Assembly: GCA_930987725.1 (NCBI GenBank)
Contig: CAKNKY010000002.1
Span: 1 to 64,000 of the forward strand
Length of the DNA: 64,000 nucleotides
Direction: 5' to 3'
Source of the DNA: an uncultured Anaeromassilibacillus sp.
GTDB taxonomy: Bacteria; Bacillota; Clostridia; Oscillospirales; Acutalibacteraceae
Part shown: piece after piece, positions 1 through 8,789 of the stretch
Layout: each line of letters starts with the position of its first letter
Numbering within the stretch: the stretch's first letter is position 1
Program-made: the position numbers and the translations under genes
Notes under the pieces: generated by a model
What the model was told of the DNA's origin: nothing
Seen by the model: the letters and a program-made list of their open reading frames with translations, nothing else
Databases searched by the model: none

Positions 1-39
1 ATCGCAGGGTCGTTGGTTCGAGTCCAACTTGGGGAGCCA
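1..39 (+). tRNA. 3' end of a tRNA gene truncated by the window start
   Basis: T-arm-like GGTCGTTGGTTCGAGTCCAACTT followed by acceptor end and CCA (positions 37-39); identity cannot be assigned without the anticodon. Confidence 0.8.
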
Positions 40-43
40 GAAA

Positions 44-73
44 AGCCCCGGATGCGACGCATCCGGGGCTTTT
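44..73 (+). terminator. intrinsic terminator after the tRNA
   Basis: AGCCCCGGATGCG/CGCATCCGGGGCT stem followed by TTTT. Confidence 0.8.
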
Positions 74-173
74 GTCATACCGGTTTGATAGCGGGCCTCT
101 GCACCATCTCTTTTCTGCGGCAAACGGTGCGGCGGGGCGAACCGGAAAAAGAAAAGAAAGGTTTGAGGGTGCA

Positions 174-1709
174 ATGCAAACGAAGGGTACGGTTCAGAAA
201 GGGATCTTTCTGGTTGTGGCGGTCCTGTTCCTGCTTTCGCTGATTCCGGTTTTTGCGATGGCCTTTTACGCCTATCCAAGCGCGGACGATCTCACCTATG
301 GCGTGTCAACGGCTCGCGCTTGGCAGGAAAACCATTCTCTGTCTTCCGTCGTGTCTGCCGCCTGGGAAGGCACGATGGAGAAGTACCAGACATGGCAAGG
401 AAGCTTTTTTGCGGTGCTGCTGATGCATTTGCAGCCGGCAGTGTTTGGAACATCCTGTTATTCCGTCGGGGTGCTTCTGCTCCTGATTGGGTATCTTACC
501 TTTGGAGCTCTGCTTCTTTATACAATTTCCCGGCGGCTCTTTTCCTGTGCCCGTCTGCCGGCAGGCATTATCACACTCGTGCTCCTTTTCCTGTCTCTTT
601 CTTTCACATATGATCCTGTGGAATCATTTTTCTGGTATAACGGCGGCGTCTATTACACCTTTTTCTATTCCCTGTCGCTGCTGCTTTTCAGCCTGCTGAT
701 CCTGGCCGCCACGGCGAAGGGCAAGGCCGCTGCCGCCGTGCCTGCCATCCTCAGCCTGCCGCTCGCGTTTTTCATCGGCGGGGGCAATTACTCCTCCGCC
801 CTCATGAGCGCTTCCCTGCTCTTCCTGCTGCTTGTGCTGTCCGTCTGGAAGCGCAGAAAGAAGGAGGCGATCGTGCTGCTGCTTGTCTTTGCGTCGCTCA
901 TGGCGTCGTTCCTCATCAGCATTCTGGCCCCCGGCAATGCCGTGCGCCAGATGGAGGCCGGCGGGGCCAGCTCTCCCGTGAAGGCGATCCTGCTCTCGCT
1001 TGTCTATGGCGTCTATGCGTTCTGCAACAGCATGACGCTTCCCGTCGTGGTGGGGTGGGCCTTCCTGACGCCGTTCCTCTATCGGGCGGTTTCCCGGCTT
1101 TCCTTCCGCTTCCCGTATCCTCTCGCCGTCTTTCTTCTGGCATACGGCGTGTTCTGCACCCAGGGGACGCCCGTCTTTTACGCGCTGGGGTTCAGCATGC
1201 CGGAGCGTGTGATCGACATCATCTATTTCAGCGTCTATCCCTTTTTCCTGCTGGTGTGGGCGTATTTCCTGGGCTGGCTTTCCCATCGGGATTGGTGGCT
1301 CACGCGCTGGGCGCGTGTGTCATCCGAATTGCCGAAGGGAAAGGCGGGGCTTTGCGCCTTCTTTGCGCTGATCTGCTTCTGCGCCGGCACCGTCGGCCTC
1401 ATCCGAATCGACAAGGATCCCGAAACGGGCGCCATGCGGCTGCAGGGCTTGCCGCTCAGCGCGCAGGCGGCCCTTTCCCTTGTCACGGGCGAAGCGCAGT
1501 CCTTTCACGCGCAGCTTACGGCGCGGGAAGCGCTCTATGAAGATCCTACCATCGCCGATGTGCGGGTGGAGCCGCTGCAGGAAAAGCCGTATCTGCTCTT
1601 CCAGGAGGACATCACCGAGGACCCGGCCTACTGGGTGAACACATCCACGGCAGCCTATTACGGGAAAGAATCGGTTGCGCTTTCCGGCGCGGCGCCGCAG
1701 GCTGAGTGA
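174..1709 (+). CDS. polytopic membrane protein, DUF6056-like
   Basis: Long ORF with many hydrophobic segments and YPSADDLTYG near the N-terminus; ATG at 174 preferred over 72. Confidence 0.7.
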   Translation: MQTKGTVQKGIFLVVAVLFLLSLIPVFAMAFYAYPSADDLTYGVSTARAWQENHSLSSVVSAAWEGTMEKYQTWQGSFFAVLLMHLQPAVFGTSCYSVGVLLLLIGYLTFGALLLYTISRRLFSCARLPAGIITLVLLFLSLSFTYDPVESFFWYNGGVYYTFFYSLSLLLFSLLILAATAKGKAAAAVPAILSLPLAFFIGGGNYSSALMSASLLFLLLVLSVWKRRKKEAIVLLLVFASLMASFLISILAPGNAVRQMEAGGASSPVKAILLSLVYGVYAFCNSMTLPVVVGWAFLTPFLYRAVSRLSFRFPYPLAVFLLAYGVFCTQGTPVFYALGFSMPERVIDIIYFSVYPFFLLVWAYFLGWLSHRDWWLTRWARVSSELPKGKAGLCAFFALICFCAGTVGLIRIDKDPETGAMRLQGLPLSAQAALSLVTGEAQSFHAQLTAREALYEDPTIADVRVEPLQEKPYLLFQEDITEDPAYWVNTSTAAYYGKESVALSGAAPQAE

Positions 1710-1715
1710 CGGCGC

Positions 1716-2327
1716 TCAGGCGTGACGGCCTTGCTTTGGCGGCCGCCTGCGCAGCACGAGCGAGCCGTAGCCCCGCTTCACAAGCCCTTCCCGCTCCATG
1801 CGGGCGAGGGCGCGGCTCACCGTCACGCGCGAAAGGCCGGCGAGGTTGGCCAGCTCCTCCTGCGTGGCGTGCACGGCGCCCGTCTCGTCTGCCAGCCGCG
1901 TGAGCAGGCGGGCGATCCGCTCGTCGGCGCGCAGGAAGGCCATGGCGTCCACCTGGGCGGAGAGCAGGCGGATGGTCCCGGCAAGCGACTGCAGCAGCTC
2001 CACCGCCAGGCCCGGCTGCATCGCAAAACACCGCAGCAGCGTGCGCCGGTTCACGGGGATGATCTGTGATTTTTCGAGTGTGCGCGCCGAGGAAACGCGC
2101 GGTGCGCCGTCGAAGAAGGAGGCTACGCCGAAGGGCTCCCCCGGCTGCACAAGCCGCAGCGTGTGCTGCGCGCCGTCCTCCGCCGCGAGGAAGATTTCCA
2201 CGCTGCCGCTCACGAGGTAATAAAACTGGACGGCCGTCTGCTCCTGCAGATAGACGATCGTGTGCCGCGCATAGAGCCGCGCGGGCTCCGTCTGCTCCAG
2301 AATGGCCCATGGATTTTCCTTTGGCAT
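1716..2327 (-). CDS. Crp/Fnr family transcriptional regulator
   Basis: cNMP-binding-like N-terminus and C-terminal HTH ([29 protein letters not shown]). Confidence 0.85.
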   Translation of the reverse strand: MPKENPWAILEQTEPARLYARHTIVYLQEQTAVQFYYLVSGSVEIFLAAEDGAQHTLRLVQPGEPFGVASFFDGAPRVSSARTLEKSQIIPVNRRTLLRCFAMQPGLAVELLQSLAGTIRLLSAQVDAMAFLRADERIARLLTRLADETGAVHATQEELANLAGLSRVTVSRALARMEREGLVKRGYGSLVLRRRPPKQGRHA

Positions 2328-2358
2328 CGCGCACGCCTCCCTTTCCTTTTCTCAATTG

Positions 2359-2370
2359 TATCACATGATA
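2359..2370. promoter_or_regulatory. palindrome TATCACATGATA between the divergent regulator and leuC
   Basis: Perfect TATCA-CA-TGATA dyad in the shared intergenic region. Confidence 0.4.
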
Positions 2371-2433
2371 TATTCTTTCCGCAAGAAACGGTGTATGATG
2401 AAGAAAAACAAAGCAGAAGGAGAGACCATCACC

Positions 2434-3696
2434 ATGGGAATGACGATGACCCAGAAGATCCTGGCGGCGCATGCCGGTCTGGACCATGTGGAGCCGGGCC
2501 AGCTCATCGAAGCGAAGCTGGATCTGGTGCTCGGCAACGACATCACGTCGCCGGTTGCCATCAACGAATTTGAAAAGTGCGGGGCCGATTCCGTGTTCGA
2601 CAAATCGCGCATTGCGCTTGTGCTGGACCATTTCACCCCGAACAAGGACATCAAGGCGGCGGAGCAGTGCCGCCAGGTGCGCCGCTTTGCCTCGAAATAT
2701 GACATTGACAATTTCTTCGACGTGGGCCGCGTGGGCATTGAGCACGCGCTGCTGCCGGAGCAGGGCATTGTGGTGCCGGGCGACTGCGTGATCGGCGCGG
2801 ACTCCCACACCTGCACGTATGGCGCGCTCGGCGCATTCTCCACGGGCGTCGGTTCCACCGATATGGCGGCGGGCATGATCGCGGGCAAAACGTGGTTCAA
2901 GGTGCCGCAGGCGATCCGCGTCACGCTGCATGGCAAGCTGCCCAAGTGGGTGAGCGGCAAAGACGTGATTCTGCACCTCATCGGCGAGATCGGCGTGGAC
3001 GGCGCGCTGTATGAGTCGCTGGAATTCACCGGAGACGGCGTGAAGAGCCTTTCCATGGACGATCGCCTCTGCATCGCGAATATGGCCATCGAGGCCGGCG
3101 CGAAGAACGGCATTTTCCCGGTGGACGAGGTCACGCTGGCATACGGCAAGGATCGTTTCCGCCGTGAGCCTGTGATTTACACGGCGGACGACGACGCGGC
3201 GTATGTTTCCGAGGTTACCATCAATCTCGACGAGCTGCGCCCGACGGTAGCGTTCCCGCATCTGCCGGAGAACACCCGCACCATCGACGAGGTGGGCGAG
3301 GTGAAGATCGATCAGGTTGTGATCGGTTCCTGCACGAACGGCCGCATGGAGGATCTCCGCACGGCGGCTGAAATCCTTAAGGGCCGCAAGGTGGCGGACG
3401 GCGTGCGCTGCATCATCATCCCGGCCACGCAGAAGATTTACCTTGACGCCGTGCACGAGGGCCTGGTGGACATCTTCATCAATGCCGGCGCCATTTTCAG
3501 CATGCCGACCTGCGGTCCCTGCCTGGGCGGCCACATGGGCGTGCTCGGCAAGGGCGAGCGCGCCGTTTCCACCACAAACCGCAATTTTGTGGGCCGCATG
3601 GGGCATGTGGAGAGCGAGGTTTACCTCGCGAGCCCGGCCGTTGCCGCCGCCAGCGCGGTGACCGGTTTTATCACCGACCCGGAGAAACTTGACTGA
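2434..3696 (+). CDS. leuC: 3-isopropylmalate dehydratase large subunit (aconitase family)
   Basis: [51 protein letters not shown] motifs; followed by leuD. Confidence 0.92.
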   Translation: MGMTMTQKILAAHAGLDHVEPGQLIEAKLDLVLGNDITSPVAINEFEKCGADSVFDKSRIALVLDHFTPNKDIKAAEQCRQVRRFASKYDIDNFFDVGRVGIEHALLPEQGIVVPGDCVIGADSHTCTYGALGAFSTGVGSTDMAAGMIAGKTWFKVPQAIRVTLHGKLPKWVSGKDVILHLIGEIGVDGALYESLEFTGDGVKSLSMDDRLCIANMAIEAGAKNGIFPVDEVTLAYGKDRFRREPVIYTADDDAAYVSEVTINLDELRPTVAFPHLPENTRTIDEVGEVKIDQVVIGSCTNGRMEDLRTAAEILKGRKVADGVRCIIIPATQKIYLDAVHEGLVDIFINAGAIFSMPTCGPCLGGHMGVLGKGERAVSTTNRNFVGRMGHVESEVYLASPAVAAASAVTGFITDPEKLD

Positions 3697-3708
3697 GGAG
3701 GCAGCAGC

Positions 3709-4194
3709 ATGAACGCACATGGCTTTGTACACCGTTACGGTGATAATGTTGACACGGACGTGATCATTCCCGCCCGGTATCTGAACACGGCTTCCCACGA
3801 GGAACTGGCCGCCCACTGCATGGAGGACATCGACAAGGAGTTTGTCCACAACGTCAAGCAGGGCGACATCATTGTGGCCGGCAAGAACTTCGGCTGTGGG
3901 TCCTCCCGTGAGCACGCGCCCATCGCCATCAAGGCGAGCGGCATCTCCTGCGTGATTGCGCCCACGTTTGCGCGCATTTTCTACCGCAACTCGATCAACA
4001 TCGGCCTTGCCATTCTGGAATGCCCGGAGGCGGCGGCCGAGATTCAGGGCGGCGACGAGGTCTCCGTCGATTTCGACACCGGCGTCATCACGGACGTGAC
4101 CACCGGCAAAACCTACAAGGCGCAGCCCTTCCCGCCCTTCATCCAGAACATCATCGAAAAGGGCGGCCTCCTGAACAGCCTCAAGCAAGGCTGA
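3709..4194 (+). CDS. leuD: 3-isopropylmalate dehydratase small subunit
   Basis: [16 protein letters not shown] and [14 protein letters not shown] motifs. Confidence 0.93.
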   Translation: MNAHGFVHRYGDNVDTDVIIPARYLNTASHEELAAHCMEDIDKEFVHNVKQGDIIVAGKNFGCGSSREHAPIAIKASGISCVIAPTFARIFYRNSINIGLAILECPEAAAEIQGGDEVSVDFDTGVITDVTTGKTYKAQPFPPFIQNIIEKGGLLNSLKQG

Positions 4195-4630
4195 GCCTTG
4201 ACGCACGACCCGCGCGAGGCTGAGCCTCGACGCACGACCCGCGCGAGGCTGAGCCTCGACGCAAGACCCGCGGGTGAGCCCGCAGGGTTCGAAAAGCCTG
4301 TTCGTGCGGGTGGCTGGTGACGACGAGGCTGAGCCTCGATGCAAGACCCGCGGATAGGCCCGCAGAACTCGAAAAGCCTTCTCGCGCGGGTGGGCTGGTG
4401 ACGAGGCTGAGCCTCGATGCACGCCCCGCGCGAGGCTGAGCCTTGACGCACGACCCGCGGGCGAGCCCGCAGAGCTCGAAAAGCCTTCTCGCGCGGGTGG
4501 CTGGTGACGAGGCCGAGCCTCGATGCACGCCCCGCGCGAGGCTGAGCCTCGACGCAAGACCCGCGGGTGAGCCCGCAGGGTTCGAAAAGCCCGTTCGCGC
4601 GGGTGGCTGGTGACAAGGCTGAGCTTGGAA
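4186..4630. repeat. degenerate GC-rich palindromic repeat array downstream of leuD
   Basis: About 8 copies of (C)RAGGC-TGA-GCCTYG plus about 4 copies of a longer CCCGCGG...GAAAAGCC...GCGGGTGGCTGGTGAC unit; first copy contains the leuD stop codon. Confidence 0.85.
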
Positions 4631-4656
4631 AGCCTGCCCGCGGCAAATTTGCACGG

Positions 4657-4703
4657 AAAAACCCCGGCATCCCGGGCCGTTCAGGCCGGGATGCCGGGGT
4701 TTT
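4657..4703. terminator. bidirectional intrinsic terminator
   Basis: AAAAACCCCGGCATCCCGGGCC...GGCCGGGATGCCGGGGTTTT. Confidence 0.85.
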
Positions 4704-4723
4704 GTGTCTCAAAGAGGAAAGGC

Positions 4724-6784
4724 TCAGTCGAAGCGCAGGTCCTCGAGCTTGCCTTCGCGGATGAACACGGGGATCTCGCTGAGCGGGGCGGCGCAGGAAA
4801 TCGTCTGGCCGCCTTCCGAGACGGAGCCGTCGTTCAGGTTGCGCCAGCGGCAGCCTGCGGGCAGATAGACCTCGCGCTCGCGCTGGTTCTCCCACAGGAT
4901 GGGCGCCACCAGGATGTCGTCGCCCAGGAAGAACTCGTCTTCCACCTCCCAGGCGTGCTTGTCGCCGGGGAAGTTGTAGAACAGCGGGCGGATGACGGGC
5001 GAGCCCTTCTCATGGGCCTGGCGCATCGTCCCCTTCACATAGGGACGCATCTTTTCGCGCAGGAACAGATACTTTTTGCAGATCTCGTAGACTTCCTCGC
5101 CGTACGTCCACACCTCGTTGGAGGCGCCGCTCGGCGTGGAACCGCCGCCGGTGGGGCCGATCGGGGGCTTGTGGGGCTCGCGGTCGCCGTGCAGGCGCAT
5201 GACGGGGCAGAACGCGCCGAACTCAAACCAGCGCGCCAGGCACTCGTGGAAGGCGGGGTCGCGGATATCGCCGCCGTGGAAGCCGCCGATATCGGTTGTC
5301 CACCACGGGATGCCGGCAATGCCCATGTTCAGGCCGGCGGCAAACTGGTTGCGCAGCGAGCGGAAGCTCGAATCGATGTCGCCGCTCCACACGAGCGCGC
5401 CGTAGCGCTGGCTGCCCGCCCAGGCGCAGCGCACCAGGCTCACGATCTCCTGCTCCCCCTCGCCCTGCAGGCCCTCATAGGCCATCTTCGCGTATTCGCG
5501 CGGGTAGAGGTTGCCGATCTCGAGGTCGCTGCCGCGCCAGTAGCGGTAGTGCTCGAATTCATAGCGCGTGAACTCCGGCTCGGCCTCGTCCAGCCAGAAC
5601 ACGCGGATGCCGTAGCGGCGGTAATTGTCGTGGATCTTCTGCCACACATAGCGGCGGGCCGCCGGGTTCGTCATGTCCGCGAAGCAGGCGTTGCCGAGCT
5701 GGTGCATCCGGTTGCCGTGCTCCGTGCGGGTCAGCAGGCCGAGCTCGCGCATCTCGCGGTAGTTCACGCTGTCCTCCTGCACGGTGGGCCACACGGAGAT
5801 CATCAGCTCGATGCCCATCTCCTTGAGCTCGCGCACCATGGCGTCCGGGTCCGGCCAATATTCCGGGTCAAAGCACCAGTCGCCCTGGTGCGGCCAGTGG
5901 AAGTAGTCGATGACGATCACGGAGATCGGCAGGCCGCGGCGCTTGTACTCGCGGGCGATCTCCAGCAGTTCGTCCTGCGTCTGGTAGCGCAGCTTGCACT
6001 GCCAGAAACCGGTGCCGAAGTCCGGCATCATGGGCGGCTTGCCCACGGCCGTCATGTAGGCTTCCTCGATCTCGGCCGGGGTGTCGCCCGCCGTGATCCA
6101 GTAGTCCATCTGCCGGGTGGAGCGCACCGTCCACTCCGTGACGTTCTTGCCGAACGTCACGCGGCCCACGGCGGGATTGTTCCACAGGAGGCCGTAGCCG
6201 CGGTTCGAGAGCACAAACGGCACGCTTGCCTGGGAATTGCGGTGCGCCAGCTCTACGATGCAGCCCTTCAGATCCAGGCAGTCCTGCTGGTATTGGCCCA
6301 TGCCATAGAGTTTTTCGCCGCCGTTGGCCTCAAAGCGGACCTCCAGGCTGAAATTGTCTGTGCCGGCGATGGGGCGGAAGGTGCGCGGGCAGATTTCCAG
6401 CGCGCTGTTGAAGCCCTCGTCCTCCTCGCGGAAGCGGTTGCGGTCATATTCCTCCAGCAGCGTCTCGCCGGTGTCCGCACGCGAAAAGCGCAGCTTGCCG
6501 GAGGGGAAGACGTCGCAGCGGAGCTTGCCGTTCACGATGCTGGCACGTGTGCCGTTCACAGTGATCTGCGCCTTGGTTTCTGCGTGTTCGGGCAGCAGGG
6601 CGAAGTCCTCGTCCGCCAGCAGCTCGCCCTGCACGGTGGCGCGCACGCGCAGGCTGTTTGCGCCCCAGGGCTCGATGCAGAGCAGCTCCTCGTCGAAGCG
6701 GCGCAGGATCCTGTTTTCTTCTGCGTAAAGCAAGGTCAACTCTCCTTTTCTGAAAAATAACATCCGCGGCCGGAAGGCCGCCAT
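4724..6784 (-). CDS. glycoside hydrolase family 31 (alpha-xylosidase/alpha-glucosidase-like)
   Basis: GH31-type motifs (VIVIDYFHWP, FWLDEAEPE, SGDIDSSFRSLRNQ, GIPWWTTDIGGF). Confidence 0.9.
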   Translation of the reverse strand: MAAFRPRMLFFRKGELTLLYAEENRILRRFDEELLCIEPWGANSLRVRATVQGELLADEDFALLPEHAETKAQITVNGTRASIVNGKLRCDVFPSGKLRFSRADTGETLLEEYDRNRFREEDEGFNSALEICPRTFRPIAGTDNFSLEVRFEANGGEKLYGMGQYQQDCLDLKGCIVELAHRNSQASVPFVLSNRGYGLLWNNPAVGRVTFGKNVTEWTVRSTRQMDYWITAGDTPAEIEEAYMTAVGKPPMMPDFGTGFWQCKLRYQTQDELLEIAREYKRRGLPISVIVIDYFHWPHQGDWCFDPEYWPDPDAMVRELKEMGIELMISVWPTVQEDSVNYREMRELGLLTRTEHGNRMHQLGNACFADMTNPAARRYVWQKIHDNYRRYGIRVFWLDEAEPEFTRYEFEHYRYWRGSDLEIGNLYPREYAKMAYEGLQGEGEQEIVSLVRCAWAGSQRYGALVWSGDIDSSFRSLRNQFAAGLNMGIAGIPWWTTDIGGFHGGDIRDPAFHECLARWFEFGAFCPVMRLHGDREPHKPPIGPTGGGSTPSGASNEVWTYGEEVYEICKKYLFLREKMRPYVKGTMRQAHEKGSPVIRPLFYNFPGDKHAWEVEDEFFLGDDILVAPILWENQREREVYLPAGCRWRNLNDGSVSEGGQTISCAAPLSEIPVFIREGKLEDLRFD

Positions 6785-6799
6785 GGTTCGATCGCCCCC

Positions 6800-6828
6800 A
6801 TTATAGCGGAAGCGTGCGGGAAATGCAA
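6800..6828 (-). promoter_or_regulatory. sigma-A-like promoter upstream of GH31
   Basis: minus strand TTGCAT - 17 nt - TATAAT. Confidence 0.55.
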
Positions 6829-6864
6829 TTCCTTCTCAAAAGTTTTGTGCCCGCAGGCAACGCT

Positions 6865-7749
6865 TTATTCCTTTACAGCGCCCAGCATAATGCCGGTAAC
6901 AAAATATTTTTGTAAAAACGGATAGACGACGAGCATGGGGATCATGGCGATAAAAATCTTGGCCGCATCCAGCGATTTGTTGGAAAGCTGGCTCATCAGC
7001 TTGAGCTCATCCGGGTTGAGCATATTGGTCTGTGTGTTCACGACCATCTGCTGAATGTAGGTTTGCAGCGGGTAGTGTGCGTCGCTGCTGGAAAGCACCA
7101 TGCCCTGGAAAAACTCGTTCCAATACCCGACGCTGGTGAACAGGATGATGGTGGCCAGCATGGGCACGGAGCAGGGCACTACAATGCTGAACAGGATGCG
7201 CCACGGACCGGCCCCGTCTACCAGGGCGGCTTCCTCCAGGTTTTGCGGCAGGTTGCGGAAGAAGTTCATCACCAGCAGCAGGTTGAACACCGGCAAACCG
7301 CCGCACAACACCAGGCCCCAGATGGTGTCGATGGCCCTATAATTGACCATGGTAATGTACCACGGAATCACACCACTGTTGAAAACCATGCAGAACATGA
7401 CGATCCACATGATGATGTTGCGGGCTTTGAACAGGCGTTTTGGTTTGGAGAGTGCATATCCCATGGTGATCATGACCAGCAGCGAGACAATGGTGCCGAG
7501 GACGGAGCGCAGAATGGAGATCCAGAAAGAGTGGAAGAATTTCCAGTCTCCCATAATTTCCGAATAACTCACAGTGGTGAACCCCACGGGAAAGAACGTG
7601 ACCATGCCGGAATTTGCTGCTGTTTTGTCGGAAAATGAAAGGCAAAATGCATACCAGATGGGATAGAGACAACTCAGTGCCAGAAGCGCCATGAGCAGAT
7701 ACAGAAACACCGTGAAGATCCGGGTGCCAAGTGTTTTGCGTTGTACCAT
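6865..7749 (-). CDS. carbohydrate ABC transporter permease (LplC/YtcP-like)
   Basis: Multispanning permease with EAALVDGAGPWRILFSIVVPCSVPMLATI (EAA loop); GGAGG upstream of ATG at 7749. Confidence 0.9.
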   Translation of the reverse strand: MVQRKTLGTRIFTVFLYLLMALLALSCLYPIWYAFCLSFSDKTAANSGMVTFFPVGFTTVSYSEIMGDWKFFHSFWISILRSVLGTIVSLLVMITMGYALSKPKRLFKARNIIMWIVMFCMVFNSGVIPWYITMVNYRAIDTIWGLVLCGGLPVFNLLLVMNFFRNLPQNLEEAALVDGAGPWRILFSIVVPCSVPMLATIILFTSVGYWNEFFQGMVLSSSDAHYPLQTYIQQMVVNTQTNMLNPDELKLMSQLSNKSLDAAKIFIAMIPMLVVYPFLQKYFVTGIMLGAVKE

Positions 7750-7769
7750 AACGAGATCGCCTCCTTTCC

Positions 7770-8624
7770 TCAAAAAACTTTATAGTCGGCAAATTTGTAG
7801 GCGGCCGTGTAAGAGAGGACGATCATGACAAAGCTGATCAGGGATTTGAACAGGCCTGCTGTGGTGGCCAGGGAGAATTGCAGGTTGACCAGGCCGATGC
7901 GGTACACCCAGGTGTCAAGAATATCGCCGGTGGAGTACACCATGGGATTGTACAGATTGAACACCTGATCAAAGCCGGCGTTGAGCACGTTGCTCAGGCC
8001 CAGAACGCCCACCAGGACGATGGTCGGCATGATGCCGGGCAGCGTGATGTAAAACACGGAACGGAACTTGCCGCACCCGTCGATGGAAGCGGCCTCGTAC
8101 AGGTTCGGGTCGATGCCGGTGAGGGCGGCCAGGAATATGACGGCGTTGAAGCCGAATTCCTTCCACACATCCGTGCCGATAACCAACTGGCGGAAATAAG
8201 ACGATTCGCTGAACCAGATGACCGGCTCCGCGCCGAACAGGCCGCCGATTTTGTTGACAATGCCGTCCAGACCGAAAATGTTCAAAATCACGCTGGCCAG
8301 GATAACCCACGAGAGGAAATGCGGCAGATAGACGGCTGTCTGGATGAATTTCTTGTACCGCAGGTTTTTTACCTCGTTGAGCAGCAGGGCAAAGAGGAGC
8401 GGCACCACCAGGTTCAGCACCACTTTGGAGCAGGCGATGACAATGGTGTTGACGATAACGCGCTTCGCATCTGCCATGGAAAAGAGATATTCAAAATTTT
8501 CCAGACCGTTAAATTCCGATCTCCACGGCCCAAGGCCGGGGACATAGTCTTCAAACGCGATGATGATGCCGAAGAGCGGGACCAGGTTGAAGAAAAGAAG
8601 CCACAGCAGGCCGGGGACCACCAT
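7770..8624 (-). CDS. carbohydrate ABC transporter permease (LplB-like), 5' end apparently frameshifted
   Basis: PGLLWLLFFNLVPLFGIIIAFEDY and EAASIDGCGKFRSVFYITLPGI; conserved-looking HYWLM continues upstream in frame but ends at a stop beside a 7-A run. Confidence 0.85.
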   Translation of the reverse strand: MVVPGLLWLLFFNLVPLFGIIIAFEDYVPGLGPWRSEFNGLENFEYLFSMADAKRVIVNTIVIACSKVVLNLVVPLLFALLLNEVKNLRYKKFIQTAVYLPHFLSWVILASVILNIFGLDGIVNKIGGLFGAEPVIWFSESSYFRQLVIGTDVWKEFGFNAVIFLAALTGIDPNLYEAASIDGCGKFRSVFYITLPGIMPTIVLVGVLGLSNVLNAGFDQVFNLYNPMVYSTGDILDTWVYRIGLVNLQFSLATTAGLFKSLISFVMIVLSYTAAYKFADYKVF

Positions 8625-8700
8625 TAGCCAATAATGCGTTTGAAGCTTAAAACTTCTTCGTTTTTTTCATGGTTACCATCCTTTTGCATAAATCTTTCCT

Positions 8701-8745
8701 GAAAAAGGAAAAGTCTCTGTCCGGCGGTCCCGCCGGACAGAGACT
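8701..8745 (-). terminator. intergenic hairpin with U-tract between the solute-binding protein and permease genes (likely partial terminator)
   Basis: 16-bp perfect stem AGTCTCTGTCCGGCGG/CCGCCGGACAGAGACT, T-rich on minus strand. Confidence 0.7.
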
Positions 8746-8789
8746 CCCGGTGTCTAATCGTGAAAGAGAACCGGCCGGCTGCTCTCGAA

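Noticed and set aside
1612-4557. 981-aa minus-strand ORF across leuC/leuD
   Set aside because: Antisense to clear leuC and leuD genes and to repeats; GC-rich antisense frame artefact.
4186-4630. Possible CRISPR array (regular repeats downstream of leuD)
   Set aside because: Units are degenerate, nested and unevenly spaced, with no unique spacers and no cas genes in the window.
4610-6760. 716-aa plus-strand ORF
   Set aside because: Antisense to the GH31 gene with well-defined catalytic motifs.
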